A stretch of 64,000 nt of DNA from Streptomyces olivochromogenes (GTDB lineage Bacteria; Actinomycetota; Actinomycetes; Streptomycetales; Streptomycetaceae). Within the stretch, counting starts at the first letter, position 1. Each line of letters opens with the position of its first letter. The position numbers and the translations under genes were made by a program. The notes below the pieces were generated by a model that made no database searches, was not told the DNA's origin, and saw only the letters and a program-made list of their open reading frames with translations. Location: assembly GCF_021538895.1 (NCBI RefSeq), contig NZ_JADDRL010000045.1, forward strand, positions 1 through 64,000, read 5' to 3'. Positions 51,431 to 60,235 of this stretch are shown here, in pieces.

Positions 51431-53032
51431 TCAACGCGTCGGCCAGGGAACCTGGGGCGACTTGTAGTAGGTCATGCCGAGCGCGTCCCACCGGGGACCC
51501 TGTGCGGCCAGCCGCACCCGGTAGGCGTTCCAGTCGTGCGTGGCCGCCGGCGACCAGCCGAGTTCGGCCACGCCCGGGAGCCGGGGGAAGGCCATGTACT
51601 CGATGTCGGCGGACCGGGTGATGGTCTCGGTCCACAGCGGGGCCTCCACGCCCCGGACGGCCGAGGCCGGAACGCCCGGCAGATAGGCGCCGGGGTCCCA
51701 GTCGTAGGACCGCTTCACCTCGACCAGTCCGGCCCAGTCCTGGCCCAGGGGCGTGTCGGCCGTGTACTTCATGTCGAGGTAGACGCGGTCGGCCGGGGAC
51801 AGGACCAGCCCGGTGCCGTTGCGCGCGGCCTGGGCGACCTGGGCCTTCTCCTCGGCGCTCGTGTCGTCCAGGCCCCAGTACTGGGCGAGTGCCCCCTTGG
51901 CGGGGGTGGCGCCGGTCAGCTGGTGCCAGCCGATCACCGTCTTGCCGTACTTGGCGACGATCGGCTGCACCCGGTTCATGAACGTCACGTAGTCGGCATG
52001 GCTGGTGGAGTGCGCCTCGTCGCCGCCGATGTGGAGGTAGCGGCCGGGGGTGAGCTCGGCCAGCTCGCGTACGACGTCGTCCACGAAGTCGTACGTGACC
52101 TGCTTCGGCACGCACAGCGAGCTGAAGCCGACGTCGGTGCCGGTGTAGAGCGGGGGTGCGACCCCGTCGCAGTTCAGTTCGGCGTACGAGGCGAGGGCCG
52201 CGTTGGTGTGGCCGGGCATGTCGATCTCAGGGACGACCTCCAGGTAGCGGGAGGCGGCGTAGCGGACGATCTCCTGGTAGTCGGCCTTGGTGTAGTAGCC
52301 GCCCCGGCCGCCGCCGACCTGGGTGGAGCCGCCGTAGGTGGCCAGGCGCGGCCAGGAGTCGATCGCGATGCGCCAGCCCTGGTCGTCGCCGAGGTGCAGG
52401 TGCAGTTCGTTGATCTTGTAGAGGGCCAGCTGGTCGATGTACCGCTTGACCTGGTCCACGGTGAAGAAGTGCCGGGAGACGTCGAGCATCGCGCCCCGGT
52501 AGGGGAAGCGGGGGGCGTCCTGGACGGTGCCGCCCGTGACCGGCCAGGGGCCGGGCTGTACGGACTTCTTCTCCACGGCGGCGGGCAGCAGCTGGCGCAG
52601 GGTCTGCACGCCGTGGAAGAGACCGGCGGGTGCGCTCGCGGTGATGGTGACGCCGCCGCGGCCGCTGTCGAGCCGGTAGCCCTCGGCGCCGAACGTCGTG
52701 GCGGCGAGCCGGAGTTGGATGCCGCCGCTGCCCTTGTCGGTGACCGGCAGCGGGTAGCCGGTGGACGGCCGCAGGAGGCCGGCCAGGTACTCGCCGACGC
52801 GGCGGGCCTCGCCGGTGCCGCTGACGCGGATGGAGGTGTCGCGGGTGATGCGGTAGGGGGATCCGCCCGGGGTGACCGACGCGGGTGCCGGTACCACCCG
52901 GTCGAGCGGGGTCGCGGTCGCCTTGGCGGGTGCCGTCGTGGCGCCGACGGTGAAGACGCCCGCGGCCGCCAGGAGGAGCAGGGACCCGAGGATGCGTGCC
53001 GTACGGGGAGTCGTGCTGTGGTGCCGTCTCAC
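51431..53032 (-). CDS. Secreted GH20 beta-N-acetylhexosaminidase
   Basis: The 533-residue enzyme removes terminal N-acetylglucosamine or N-acetylgalactosamine from chitooligosaccharides. A signal peptide (ARILGSLLLLAAAGVFTVG) is followed by a GH20b domain and a TIM barrel. The catalytic pair is in HIGGDEAHS (Asp338-Glu339); LHLGDDQGWR and PEIDMPGH are further barrel motifs. The GTG start follows AAGGGAG. It closely resembles S. plicatus SpHex. A DasR-like site begins 17 bases upstream of the start, predicting release from repression by glucosamine-6-phosphate. Confidence 0.92.
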   Translation of the reverse strand: MRRHHSTTPRTARILGSLLLLAAAGVFTVGATTAPAKATATPLDRVVPAPASVTPGGSPYRITRDTSIRVSGTGEARRVGEYLAGLLRPSTGYPLPVTDKGSGGIQLRLAATTFGAEGYRLDSGRGGVTITASAPAGLFHGVQTLRQLLPAAVEKKSVQPGPWPVTGGTVQDAPRFPYRGAMLDVSRHFFTVDQVKRYIDQLALYKINELHLHLGDDQGWRIAIDSWPRLATYGGSTQVGGGRGGYYTKADYQEIVRYAASRYLEVVPEIDMPGHTNAALASYAELNCDGVAPPLYTGTDVGFSSLCVPKQVTYDFVDDVVRELAELTPGRYLHIGGDEAHSTSHADYVTFMNRVQPIVAKYGKTVIGWHQLTGATPAKGALAQYWGLDDTSAEEKAQVAQAARNGTGLVLSPADRVYLDMKYTADTPLGQDWAGLVEVKRSYDWDPGAYLPGVPASAVRGVEAPLWTETITRSADIEYMAFPRLPGVAELGWSPAATHDWNAYRVRLAAQGPRWDALGMTYYKSPQVPWPTR

Positions 53033-53048
53033 ATGCGCTCCCTTCAGG

Positions 53049-53064
53049 ATTGGTAGAGACCACT
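53049..53064. promoter_or_regulatory. DasR-responsive element (dre)-like site upstream of the GH20 gene
   Basis: ATTGGTAGAGACCACT matches the DasR consensus A(C/T)TGGTCTAGACCA(G/C)T at 14 of 16 positions, differing at the central C and T. The position just upstream of a hexosaminidase start is typical for the aminosugar regulon. Confidence 0.75.
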
Positions 53065-53094
53065 CTCCCGCAGATCCGGTGAAACAATCCCCCC

Positions 53095-53982
53095 ATGGCG
53101 GAAATCATCCAGAAGGACGGCACGTGGGCGTTCGACGCCGACGCCCTGCGACTGACCCCCGGACGGGACAAGAACGTCAGCCTCCTCCGCAAGACGCTGG
53201 GTGAACTGGTCGTCCCGCTGGGCGCTTTGGCCGGGATCTCGTTCGAGCAGGGCAAGAGGTCGGGGCGGCTTCGACTGCGGCTGCGCGACGGCGCCGACCC
53301 GCTGCTGCAGGCGACCGGGGGCCGGCTCACCGAGCCACACGACCCCTACCAGCTGACCGTCGAGTCCGACCGCTACGGCGTCGCCGAGTACTTCGTGGAC
53401 GAGGTCCGCAACGCCCTGCTGCTGGACGAGGTTCCGGCCGACCCGGTGCCCGGGTACCTGCTGCCCGGCCCGTCCGTCCCGCTGTCCGTCTCCGCCGGGG
53501 ACGGCACGGCGGGCTTCGACGGCGAGCACGTGCGCCTGGAGTGGAACTGGAAGACGGAGGACGCCAAGGCCGCCGCCGGGGCCCGCTCGCTGGACGTCAC
53601 GGAGATCACGGGCGTGGAGTGGCAGCCGGCCGCCGGGCTGGAGAACGGCCACCTGCGCTTCACGGTGCGCGGCGCGCCCAGCAAGGCGCCGCCGAAGTAC
53701 GACCCCAACGCGGTCGAGCTGTGGGGCTTCAAGAAGGACCCGCTGATGGCGCTGGTGGCGGCGGCCGTGCAGGCGCGGCTGCCGCATCCGTCGGGCGCCG
53801 CCGTGGCCGACGTACGACCCGAGCTGCCCGAGCTCCCGGCGCAGCGGTCCGCGCCCCCGGCCGAGGACGACCACGACGCGCTGCTGCGGCGGCTGCGGGA
53901 GCTGGGCGAGCTGCACCGCACGGGCGTGCTGACCGACGAGGAGTTCACGCTGGCCAAGCAGGCGGTCCTCAAGCGGATGTGA
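53095..53982 (+). CDS. DUF4429 domain protein with SHOCT-like C-terminus
   Basis: The 295-residue protein has no signal peptide. The two halves (starting MAEIIQKDGTWAFDADALRL and FDGEHVRLEWNWK) look like repeats of the DUF4429 domain, a PH-like fold common in actinobacteria. An acidic linker leads to a C-terminal SHOCT-like motif, LLRRLRELGELHRTGVLTDE. Function is unknown; PH-like and SHOCT modules suggest membrane-proximal binding or oligomerisation. The start is divergent from the hexosaminidase, and no strong ribosome-binding site is seen. Confidence 0.8.
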   Translation: MAEIIQKDGTWAFDADALRLTPGRDKNVSLLRKTLGELVVPLGALAGISFEQGKRSGRLRLRLRDGADPLLQATGGRLTEPHDPYQLTVESDRYGVAEYFVDEVRNALLLDEVPADPVPGYLLPGPSVPLSVSAGDGTAGFDGEHVRLEWNWKTEDAKAAAGARSLDVTEITGVEWQPAAGLENGHLRFTVRGAPSKAPPKYDPNAVELWGFKKDPLMALVAAAVQARLPHPSGAAVADVRPELPELPAQRSAPPAEDDHDALLRRLRELGELHRTGVLTDEEFTLAKQAVLKRM

Positions 53983-54014
53983 GGACCGCCGGCCCGGCGT
54001 GGGCGCCGCCGGGG

Positions 54015-55595
54015 CTACTTCGCCCGGCGGGCCACCGTGAAGTGGTCGATGCGGTCGCCGCTCTCGGCGATGCCCTGGACCTTCAGGGTGGTGTAGTGGC
54101 CCTTCGGCGCGGGGGTGACGTCCACGCGCAGGAAGGAGTAGTTCAGGTAGCGGACGCGGGACCAGGTGACGGTCTCGTTCTGCTTGCCGTCCTTGAGGTT
54201 GATGAACGAGGCGACGGAGTCGACCTCGTGCTCGTGGCCCTCGTAGGAGTCCGGGGCGCTGAAGGCGTACAGGCTGCGGCCGGCCGCGCCCGCCGTGACG
54301 TACACCACGCCCTCGGTCTCCGAGTACGCCGTGCCGCCGATCGGCAGCTTCTTGGTGACCTCGTTGCCCTTGATGACGTCGGTGCGCTCGTACTGGTGGT
54401 TGTGGCCGTTGATGACCAGGTCCACCTGGTACTTGTCGAACAGCGGCACCCACTCCTGGCGCACGCCCCCCTCCGAGGCGTGTGCGGTGGAGGTGCAGTA
54501 GGCGCAGTGGTGGAAGAAGACGATGACGAAGTCGATGTCCTTCGAGGCGCGGAACTTCTTGAGCTGCCCCTCGAACCATGTCGTCTGGGTTCCGCCGGAG
54601 ATGCCCAGGTTTGCCGGGATCTCGAAGGAGACGTCGTTGGGGTCCAGCGAGATGACCGCCGTGTTGCCGTAGACGAAGGAGTAGACGCCCGGCAGGTTCT
54701 TCGGGTCCGGACCGTTGTCCGGGAGCGTCCAGCGGGCCTCCTCGCCGCCGTAGCCGTTGGGCGAGTACCAGGCCTCCATGTCGTGGTTGCCGTAGCTGAC
54801 CATCCACGGGATCTGCTTGGCGACCGACTCGGTCTGGTACAGGAACTGGTCCCAGGTGCGCGAGTCGAAGCCGGTGTCGGTGGTCTTGCCCTGGCCGGCC
54901 GGGTCGCCGTAGGCGATGTCACCGGCGTGCAGGTGGAAGGCCGGGTTCTGGCCGAGGATCAGGCTGTCGTTGGCCAGGGCGTGGTAGCTGACACCCTGGT
55001 CGCCGAAGGCCGTGAAGGTGAACGGCGCCTTGTGGGCGGGGGCGGTGGTGAAGGTGCCCACCGTGCCGGCGAGGTGCGGCTGAGCCGGGTCGAAGCCCTG
55101 GTGGCCGACGCCGTAGTAGTAGGTCTTACCGGGGCGCAGGTGCGTGAGCTGGGCGTGCAGGTAGTACTGCGTGTGGTCGCCGCTCGCGCCGACGCCGGCC
55201 GGGGTGTAGAGGGTGCGGACCTCGGCCTCGATCTTGCGGGACAGGTCCCAGGGGTGGGCGCCGATGCGGATGAAGGGCTTCTTGACGGCGACCGGGACCT
55301 GCCACGAGACCGTCATCTCGGTGCGCGGGTCGTTGCCGTAGGCGAGGTGGCGGCCGAAGGGGGCGACCAGGGCGCCGTCGACGCTCTCGGTGGCCGGGGC
55401 GGTGGCCTGGGTCGGGACGGCGGCCTGGGCAGTGCCGCCCTGCACGAACGCGCCACCCGTGACGGCGCCCAGCGTGACGGCGCCACCCCTGATCATCGTG
55501 CGCCGCGAGAATCTGGCGCGCAGGTACTCATGCTGCTCGGCCATGCTCATGCGCGCGGCCAGCTTCTCGGGTACTCCCATGCGAGGAATGTCCAT
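54015..55595 (-). CDS. Tat-exported purple acid phosphatase/metallophosphoesterase
   Basis: The 526-residue protein starts MDIPRMGVPEKL and has a twin-arginine signal (FSRRTMIRGGAV ... AQAA) after a 30-residue leader. A fibronectin-like N-domain (MTVSWQVPV, LTHLRPGKTYYYGVG) precedes the metallophosphoesterase domain. Its motifs FGDQG, HAGDIAYGD, YGNHDME, FFHHCAY and NGHNHQYERT supply the two-metal site ligands. It should release phosphate from organic phosphoesters outside the cell. An upstream open frame continues past the start but runs through the promoter of the divergent small gene. A weak PHO-box-like array lies upstream. Confidence 0.9.
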   Translation of the reverse strand: MDIPRMGVPEKLAARMSMAEQHEYLRARFSRRTMIRGGAVTLGAVTGGAFVQGGTAQAAVPTQATAPATESVDGALVAPFGRHLAYGNDPRTEMTVSWQVPVAVKKPFIRIGAHPWDLSRKIEAEVRTLYTPAGVGASGDHTQYYLHAQLTHLRPGKTYYYGVGHQGFDPAQPHLAGTVGTFTTAPAHKAPFTFTAFGDQGVSYHALANDSLILGQNPAFHLHAGDIAYGDPAGQGKTTDTGFDSRTWDQFLYQTESVAKQIPWMVSYGNHDMEAWYSPNGYGGEEARWTLPDNGPDPKNLPGVYSFVYGNTAVISLDPNDVSFEIPANLGISGGTQTTWFEGQLKKFRASKDIDFVIVFFHHCAYCTSTAHASEGGVRQEWVPLFDKYQVDLVINGHNHQYERTDVIKGNEVTKKLPIGGTAYSETEGVVYVTAGAAGRSLYAFSAPDSYEGHEHEVDSVASFINLKDGKQNETVTWSRVRYLNYSFLRVDVTPAPKGHYTTLKVQGIAESGDRIDHFTVARRAK

Positions 55596-55625
55596 GGCGT
55601 CTGAAACTCGTGGCTCAGGGCGACG

Positions 55626-55658
55626 AGACGCAAGACACAGGATGGACAGATCACGAAC
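55626..55658 (-). promoter_or_regulatory. Weak PHO-box-like direct repeats upstream of the acid phosphatase
   Basis: Read on the minus strand, three 11-base units begin GTTCGTG, GTCCATC and GTCTTGC, compared with the PhoP unit GTTCACC. Each matches only four or five of seven bases. The site is plausible because the gene encodes an exported phosphatase. Confidence 0.25.
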
Positions 55659-55766
55659 AGGGGTCCATGAGGGATTCAATGTTCGACCAAAGCTTTTCCA
55701 GAAGCCCGTGCCCGGAATCGGGCAGGATTCTTGCGAATATCGCGCCGGTACCTCAGGATCTACCGG

Positions 55767-56024
55767 GTGCACGATGAACTGGTTGATCACCTCACGCGAT
55801 CCACGCCCCTCAACCGGGGCGAGGCGCTGCGTGTCATCCAGGACGTGCTCGCGTTCTTCGACGAGACGACCGAGGACTACGTCCGTCGCCGCCACCGCGA
55901 GCTCCAGGCCCAGGGCCTGGTGAACGCGACGATCTTCGACAGGATCGAGGCGGACCTGAAATACCGCGCGGTGGCGCCGCCGGAGCTGACGCTCAGGCAG
56001 CTGCGCCGCATGGTCTACGGCTGA
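55767..56024 (+). CDS. Small conserved protein encoded upstream of glmS
   Basis: The product has 85 residues from the GTG at 55767 (VHDELVDHLTRSTPLNRGEA); a TTG at 55731 would add 12 basic residues. It is highly charged and predicted helical (RRRHRELQAQGLVNATIFDRI), without membrane segment or Cys. It ends 26 bases before glmS and is probably co-transcribed with it. Related short proteins occur in other streptomycetes from memory, but no function is known. A nucleic-acid or protein-binding regulator of glmS expression or activity is possible, purely by context. Confidence 0.7.
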   Translation: MHDELVDHLTRSTPLNRGEALRVIQDVLAFFDETTEDYVRRRHRELQAQGLVNATIFDRIEADLKYRAVAPPELTLRQLRRMVYG

Positions 56025-56050
56025 GACGCCAGGCTGAGAGATACCTATAC

Positions 56051-57868
56051 ATGTGCGGAATTGTCGGATACATCGGGAAGCGTGACGTCGCGCCGCTGCT
56101 CCTGGAAGGCCTGCAGCGCCTGGAGTACCGCGGATACGACTCCGCGGGCATCGTCGTCACCTCCCCGAAGACGGCCGGCCTGAAGATGGTCAAGGCCAAG
56201 GGCCGGGTGCGCGACCTGGAGGCCAAGGTCCCGGCGCGCTTCAAGGGCACCACCGGCATCGCCCACACCCGCTGGGCCACCCACGGCGCCCCGTCCGACG
56301 TGAACGCCCACCCGCACATGTCGGCCGACCAGAAGGTCGCCGTCGTGCACAACGGCATCATCGACAACGCCTCCGACCTCCGCCGCAAACTGGAGGCGGA
56401 CGGCGTCGAGTTCCTCTCGGAGACCGACACCGAGGTCCTCACCCACCTGATCGCCCGCTCCCAGGCTCAGACGCTGGAGGAGAAGGTCCGCCAGGCGCTC
56501 CGGCTCGTCGAGGGCACCTACGGCATCGCCGTGATGCACGCCGACTTCTCCGACCGCATCGTGGTGGCGCGAAACGGCTCCCCGGTCGTCCTCGGCATCG
56601 GCGAGAAGGAGATGTTCGTCGCCTCGGACATCGCCGCGCTGGTCACCCACACCCGCCAGATAGTCACCCTCGACGACGGCGAGATGGCCACCCTCAAGGC
56701 CGACGACTTCCGCACGTACACCACCGAGGGCACCCGGACGACGGCCGAGCCGACCACCGTGGAGTGGGAGGCGGCGTCGTATGACATGGGCGGCCACGAC
56801 ACGTACATGCACAAGGAGATCCACGAGCAGGCCGACGCCGTGGACCGCGTGCTGCGCGGCCGCATCGACGACCGCTTCTCCACCGTGCACCTCGGCGGCC
56901 TGAACCTGGACGCCCGCGAGGCGCGCAAGATCCGCCGCGTGAAGATCCTCGGCTGCGGCACCTCGTACCACGCGGGCATGATCGGCGCCCAGATGATCGA
57001 GGAGCTGGCCCGCATCCCCGCCGACGCCGAGCCGGCCTCCGAGTTCCGCTACCGCAACGCGGTCGTGGACCCCGACACGCTGTACGTCGCGGTCTCCCAG
57101 TCCGGTGAGACGTACGACGTGCTGGCCGCCGTGCAGGAGCTGAAGCGCAAGGGCGCGCGGGTCCTCGGCGTGGTCAACGTGGTCGGTTCCGCGATCGCCC
57201 GCGAGGCGGACGGCGGCATCTACGTGCACGCCGGGCCCGAGGTGTGCGTGGTGTCCACCAAGTGCTTCACGAACACGACGGTCGCCTTCGCGCTGCTCGC
57301 CCTGCACCTCGGCCGCACCCGTGACCTCTCGGTGCGCGACGGCAAGCGGATCATCGAGGGCCTGCGCCGGCTGCCCGCGCAGATCACCGAGATCCTGGAG
57401 CAGGAGGACGAGGTCAAGAAGCTGGCCGAGCAGTACGCCGAGGCCCGCTCGATGCTCTTCATCGGCCGCGTCCGGGGCTACCCGGTGGCCCGTGAGGCCT
57501 CCCTCAAGCTCAAGGAGGTCTCCTACATCCACGCCGAGGCCTACCCGGCCTCCGAGCTCAAGCACGGCCCGCTGGCGCTGATCGAGCCCGCCCTGCCGAC
57601 CGTGGCGATCGTCCCCGACGACGACCTGCTGGAGAAGAACCGCGCCGCCCTGGAGGAGATCAAGGCCCGCAGCGGCCAGATCCTCGCGGTGGCGCACCAG
57701 CCGCAGGAGAAGGCCGACCAGACGATCGTCGTCCCGAAGAACGAGGACGAGCTGGACCCGATCCTGATGGGCATCCCGCTCCAACTCCTCGCTTACCACA
57801 CGGCCAAGGCCCTGGGCCGCGACATCGACAAGCCGCGCAACCTGGCCAAGTCGGTGACGGTGGAGTAG
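56051..57868 (+). CDS. glmS: Glutamine--fructose-6-phosphate aminotransferase (isomerizing)
   Basis: The 605-residue enzyme makes glucosamine-6-phosphate from fructose-6-phosphate and glutamine, the entry to peptidoglycan precursors. The N-terminal Ntn glutaminase begins MCGIVGYIG, with Cys2 as nucleophile, and has YRGYDSAGI. Two SIS domains follow (GCGTSYHAG, SQSGETYDVL, GRVRGYPVAREASLKLKE), with the C-terminal KSVTVE. Streptomyces often carry two glmS genes; the position near adpA matches the copy called glmS2 in S. coelicolor. No glmS ribozyme was recognised in the short leader. Confidence 0.95.
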   Translation: MCGIVGYIGKRDVAPLLLEGLQRLEYRGYDSAGIVVTSPKTAGLKMVKAKGRVRDLEAKVPARFKGTTGIAHTRWATHGAPSDVNAHPHMSADQKVAVVHNGIIDNASDLRRKLEADGVEFLSETDTEVLTHLIARSQAQTLEEKVRQALRLVEGTYGIAVMHADFSDRIVVARNGSPVVLGIGEKEMFVASDIAALVTHTRQIVTLDDGEMATLKADDFRTYTTEGTRTTAEPTTVEWEAASYDMGGHDTYMHKEIHEQADAVDRVLRGRIDDRFSTVHLGGLNLDAREARKIRRVKILGCGTSYHAGMIGAQMIEELARIPADAEPASEFRYRNAVVDPDTLYVAVSQSGETYDVLAAVQELKRKGARVLGVVNVVGSAIAREADGGIYVHAGPEVCVVSTKCFTNTTVAFALLALHLGRTRDLSVRDGKRIIEGLRRLPAQITEILEQEDEVKKLAEQYAEARSMLFIGRVRGYPVAREASLKLKEVSYIHAEAYPASELKHGPLALIEPALPTVAIVPDDDLLEKNRAALEEIKARSGQILAVAHQPQEKADQTIVVPKNEDELDPILMGIPLQLLAYHTAKALGRDIDKPRNLAKSVTVE

Positions 57869-57964
57869 AAAATCCCCGCGACGGCGGCAGCGACAATTGA
57901 GCAACCCCTGCGGCGAGCGACCACGTCCGCGAAAGCGGCGCCGGTTTAGGCGCACAAAGGGGAA

Positions 57965-58001
57965 CGGACCCCCGCGTGTGCCACCAGCCACGGGGGGTCC
58001 G
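57965..58001. terminator. Terminator hairpin after glmS
   Basis: Arms CGGACCCCC (57965-57973) and GGGGGTCCG (57993-58001) pair perfectly, extended by CGTG/CACG after a bulged G, with a ten-base loop. It lies between glmS and the convergent transporter gene. Confidence 0.7.
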
Positions 58002-58046
58002 CTCATATCCACCGGGGCTGCCCAACTCCCCGGCATCGCTGCCGTT

Positions 58047-58610
58047 TCAGCCGGTGGCCGTCACCCCCCGGCCGGCAGCGCGTCGCGGAAGGGCCGTGGG
58101 CCAGTGGGCGAGGGCCGCGGTGGCGCCGTACCAGGCGACCGCTCCGGCGGCGACGGCGCACCAGCCGCCGACCTTGGTCAGGCTGCCGCTGTCCGCGAAA
58201 CGGGCGACGGCGAGCAGGAGCATGGACACGAACAGCAGTCCGTAGGTGCCCTGGACGAGCCTGTCGCCGCCGGCCACGGTCAACGACAGCGCCACGAGGG
58301 CGAACAGGAGCAGGAAGAGTCCGGCGGCGTTGTCCGACATCTGGTTCCCGGCCGAGACCGCCCAGGTGAACCAGAGGGCGCCGAGCGCCGAGAAGGCCGT
58401 ACCGGTGGCCGAGTCGCGGTCACGGAGGGCCAGCAGGCCGGCGACGAACAGTGCGACGCCGCCGACGTAGTGGGCAAGGGATACGGCGTCTGCCGCCGTC
58501 ACGCCGTCGATCACATCGGTGTTGCCGAGTCCGAACGCCAACAGGGTGATACCCAGGGCGAGTCGGCCGACGGTCGTGGTAGTGCTTCCCGCAGAGACGT
58601 CGTTGTCCAC
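58047..58610 (-). CDS. GPR1/FUN34/YaaH (acetate/succinate) family transporter
   Basis: The 187-residue protein has six hydrophobic helices and resembles the acetate uptake family (SatP/YaaH): TAFSALGALWFTWAVS, AGLFLLLFALVALSLTVAG and KVGGWCAVAAGAVAWYGA correspond to conserved helices. The usual N-terminal NPAPLG motif is not obvious, and the first helix ends GLGNTDVI, so it may be a divergent member. The GTG start follows AAGGGAGC. Acetate or a small carboxylate is the likely substrate. Confidence 0.72.
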   Translation of the reverse strand: MDNDVSAGSTTTTVGRLALGITLLAFGLGNTDVIDGVTAADAVSLAHYVGGVALFVAGLLALRDRDSATGTAFSALGALWFTWAVSAGNQMSDNAAGLFLLLFALVALSLTVAGGDRLVQGTYGLLFVSMLLLAVARFADSGSLTKVGGWCAVAAGAVAWYGATAALAHWPTALPRRAAGRGVTATG

Positions 58611-58737
58611 GGCGGGCTCCCTTCATGCATGTGCAGGTGCGCGGTGACCGATATATGCCCTTCACAAGGGCACAAACACATCTACGCGTGAGTAGATTTA
58701 ACCGGTCCGCAAAGGGAGTTGACCGTGCGTGAGAGGG

Positions 58738-59265
58738 CTACGGGATGACCACCACGGGCCGCCGGGCCCGCTTGGCGAGCCGCCCCGCGACGGATCCGAA
58801 GATGCGCCCGACGATCCCGTGGGTGGACCCCACGACGATCGCGTCGGCCTCGTACTCCTTGCCCACCTCTTCGAGCTCGTGGCAGATGTCACCGCCGCGC
58901 TCGACGAGGATCCAGGGCACCTCCGCCAGATAGTCGGCGCAGGCGAGTTCCAGGCCCAGCACCTCGGTGCGGTGGTCCGGCACGTCGACGAAGACGGGTG
59001 GCTCGCACCCCGCCCACACCGTGGTCGGCAGCCGGTTGGCGACGTGGACGATGATCAGGCCCGAGCGGGAGCGATGCGCCATGCCGATCGCGTAGGCGAG
59101 GGCGCGCTCGCTGGACGTCGAGCCGTCGAAGCCGACGACGACGCCGTGCTTGAAGGCGGGATCGCAGGAGGGACGTGACTCTTCCGCCGCCAGGGGGTCG
59201 GCCGCCGTGTGGTCGGCGACCGGCCGCTTGCGGTCCGCGGGTTCGAAGAATTCGTGACCGGCCAT
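58738..59265 (-). CDS. Universal stress protein (UspA family)
   Basis: The 175-residue cytoplasmic protein carries a single Usp domain after a charged 38-residue N-terminal extension (MAGHEFFEPADRKRPVADH). VVVGFDGSTSSERAL begins the fold. The ATP-binding signature G-2x-G-9x-G(S/T) is seen as GSTHGIVGRIFGSVAGRL, so nucleotide binding is likely. Such proteins respond to starvation, oxygen limitation or other stress. It is divergent from the small membrane protein upstream of adpA. Confidence 0.88.
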   Translation of the reverse strand: MAGHEFFEPADRKRPVADHTAADPLAAEESRPSCDPAFKHGVVVGFDGSTSSERALAYAIGMAHRSRSGLIIVHVANRLPTTVWAGCEPPVFVDVPDHRTEVLGLELACADYLAEVPWILVERGGDICHELEEVGKEYEADAIVVGSTHGIVGRIFGSVAGRLAKRARRPVVVIP

Positions 59266-59599
59266 GAGTGTCTCGGCGTTGTGATCCTCGTGGGTGGGAC
59301 GGCAATGTGCGCGGAGCTGTGTCCGGGAAACATCTTCCCGACCCCATACCCCCAAGGGTACGGCGGCACGCCTCCTTCGCCCAGAGCCCTCACATTCCCC
59401 CGGATTCCGGGTCGCTCGAACCGGGGGACCCCATCGCGGGGTTCCAGGGAGCATGCACGAGGGGGCGCCCGTAACGCAATGGTTGCTGCCCCGTACAGGC
59501 GGTTTGCACGTGATTCAACAACGCGTGGGCCTGCCTGCGGTGACCGACCGATCGAACACGCGTTGATCCGGGGTGAGCCACCGCGACAGGGAGTACGTG
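59266..59599. other. Divergent intergenic region between the Usp gene and small membrane protein gene
   Basis: No gene is visible. It contains a short hairpin (ACCCC-atcgc-GGGGT near 59430) and must hold two divergent promoters, but no clear -10/-35 pair or known operator was recognised. Confidence 0.4.
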
Positions 59600-59857
59600 A
59601 TGTCCGGACCCCGACACACCACCGAGCGGCGTTCCGCGCCGGACACCGTCAGCGACGTGGTCCGCTGGGCGGCTTTCAGCTGCGTCCTCGTCCCGGTCGT
59701 CCTGCTCTGGTACGGCACCTCGCTGGCCGGCGCCGCGGGGACCGCGTTCGGCCTGGCCGCCGTCACGGGAGTGTGCCGGATTCTCCTGCGCCACTCCGAA
59801 CGCTGCGCCACGCAAAGAGGCGGACGTCACACCAAGGGCAATACACCGGTCGACTGA
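59600..59857 (+). CDS. Small membrane protein of unknown function
   Basis: The 85-residue product has a charged N-terminus (MSGPRHTTERRSAPDTV), one long or two short hydrophobic helices (AAFSCVLVPVVLLW and AGAAGTAFGLAAVTGVC), and a basic His/Arg-rich tail. The ATG follows AGGGAG at eight bases. It lies 378 bp upstream of adpA in the same orientation. It is probably an inner-membrane protein; no family was recognised. Confidence 0.65.
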   Translation: MSGPRHTTERRSAPDTVSDVVRWAAFSCVLVPVVLLWYGTSLAGAAGTAFGLAAVTGVCRILLRHSERCATQRGGRHTKGNTPVD

Positions 59858-60235
59858 CCGGTTTCCGCGCACACGGACGCTTCTTTTCAGCCAACTTCTG
59901 GACAGTGTGCAAGAGGGCACCCAACCACCCCCCAACCCCCGTTCCACCTGCACGGAAAGGGTCCAGGCGGCCCTGCGCACCCTACGCGGTTTAGCCACCG
60001 CGACAAGGCGCACTTCCCCGCACGGCCCACGAGTGCAACGCTTCGTGATCGAATGCTTCACGCCAAGTTGTCATGTCGACTTTGTACCGAGTGTCGATCT
60101 GGTCATCGCGACAACGCGGGACCCAGTAGATTCGATCTTGACTGTCTTACGGCGGGGGACTCGTGCAGGACCAAGGGGAAACGTGCAGGAGCGACACAAC
60201 CGAGGAGCCGCGACCACCGAGGGGGGCTTAGCAGG
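59858..60235 (+). promoter_or_regulatory. adpA: Long upstream region of adpA
   Basis: The 378-bp stretch has no credible gene. In other streptomycetes the adpA promoter integrates BldD, gamma-butyrolactone receptor and AdpA binding and has a long leader. TAGATT at 60127-60132 is a reasonable -10 candidate, without a clear -35. No exact regulator site was established by eye. Confidence 0.4.

Noticed and set aside
56025..56050. glmS ribozyme
   Set aside because: Only 26 bases separate the upstream gene from glmS, too short, and the known ribozyme core is absent; it is also typical of Firmicutes.
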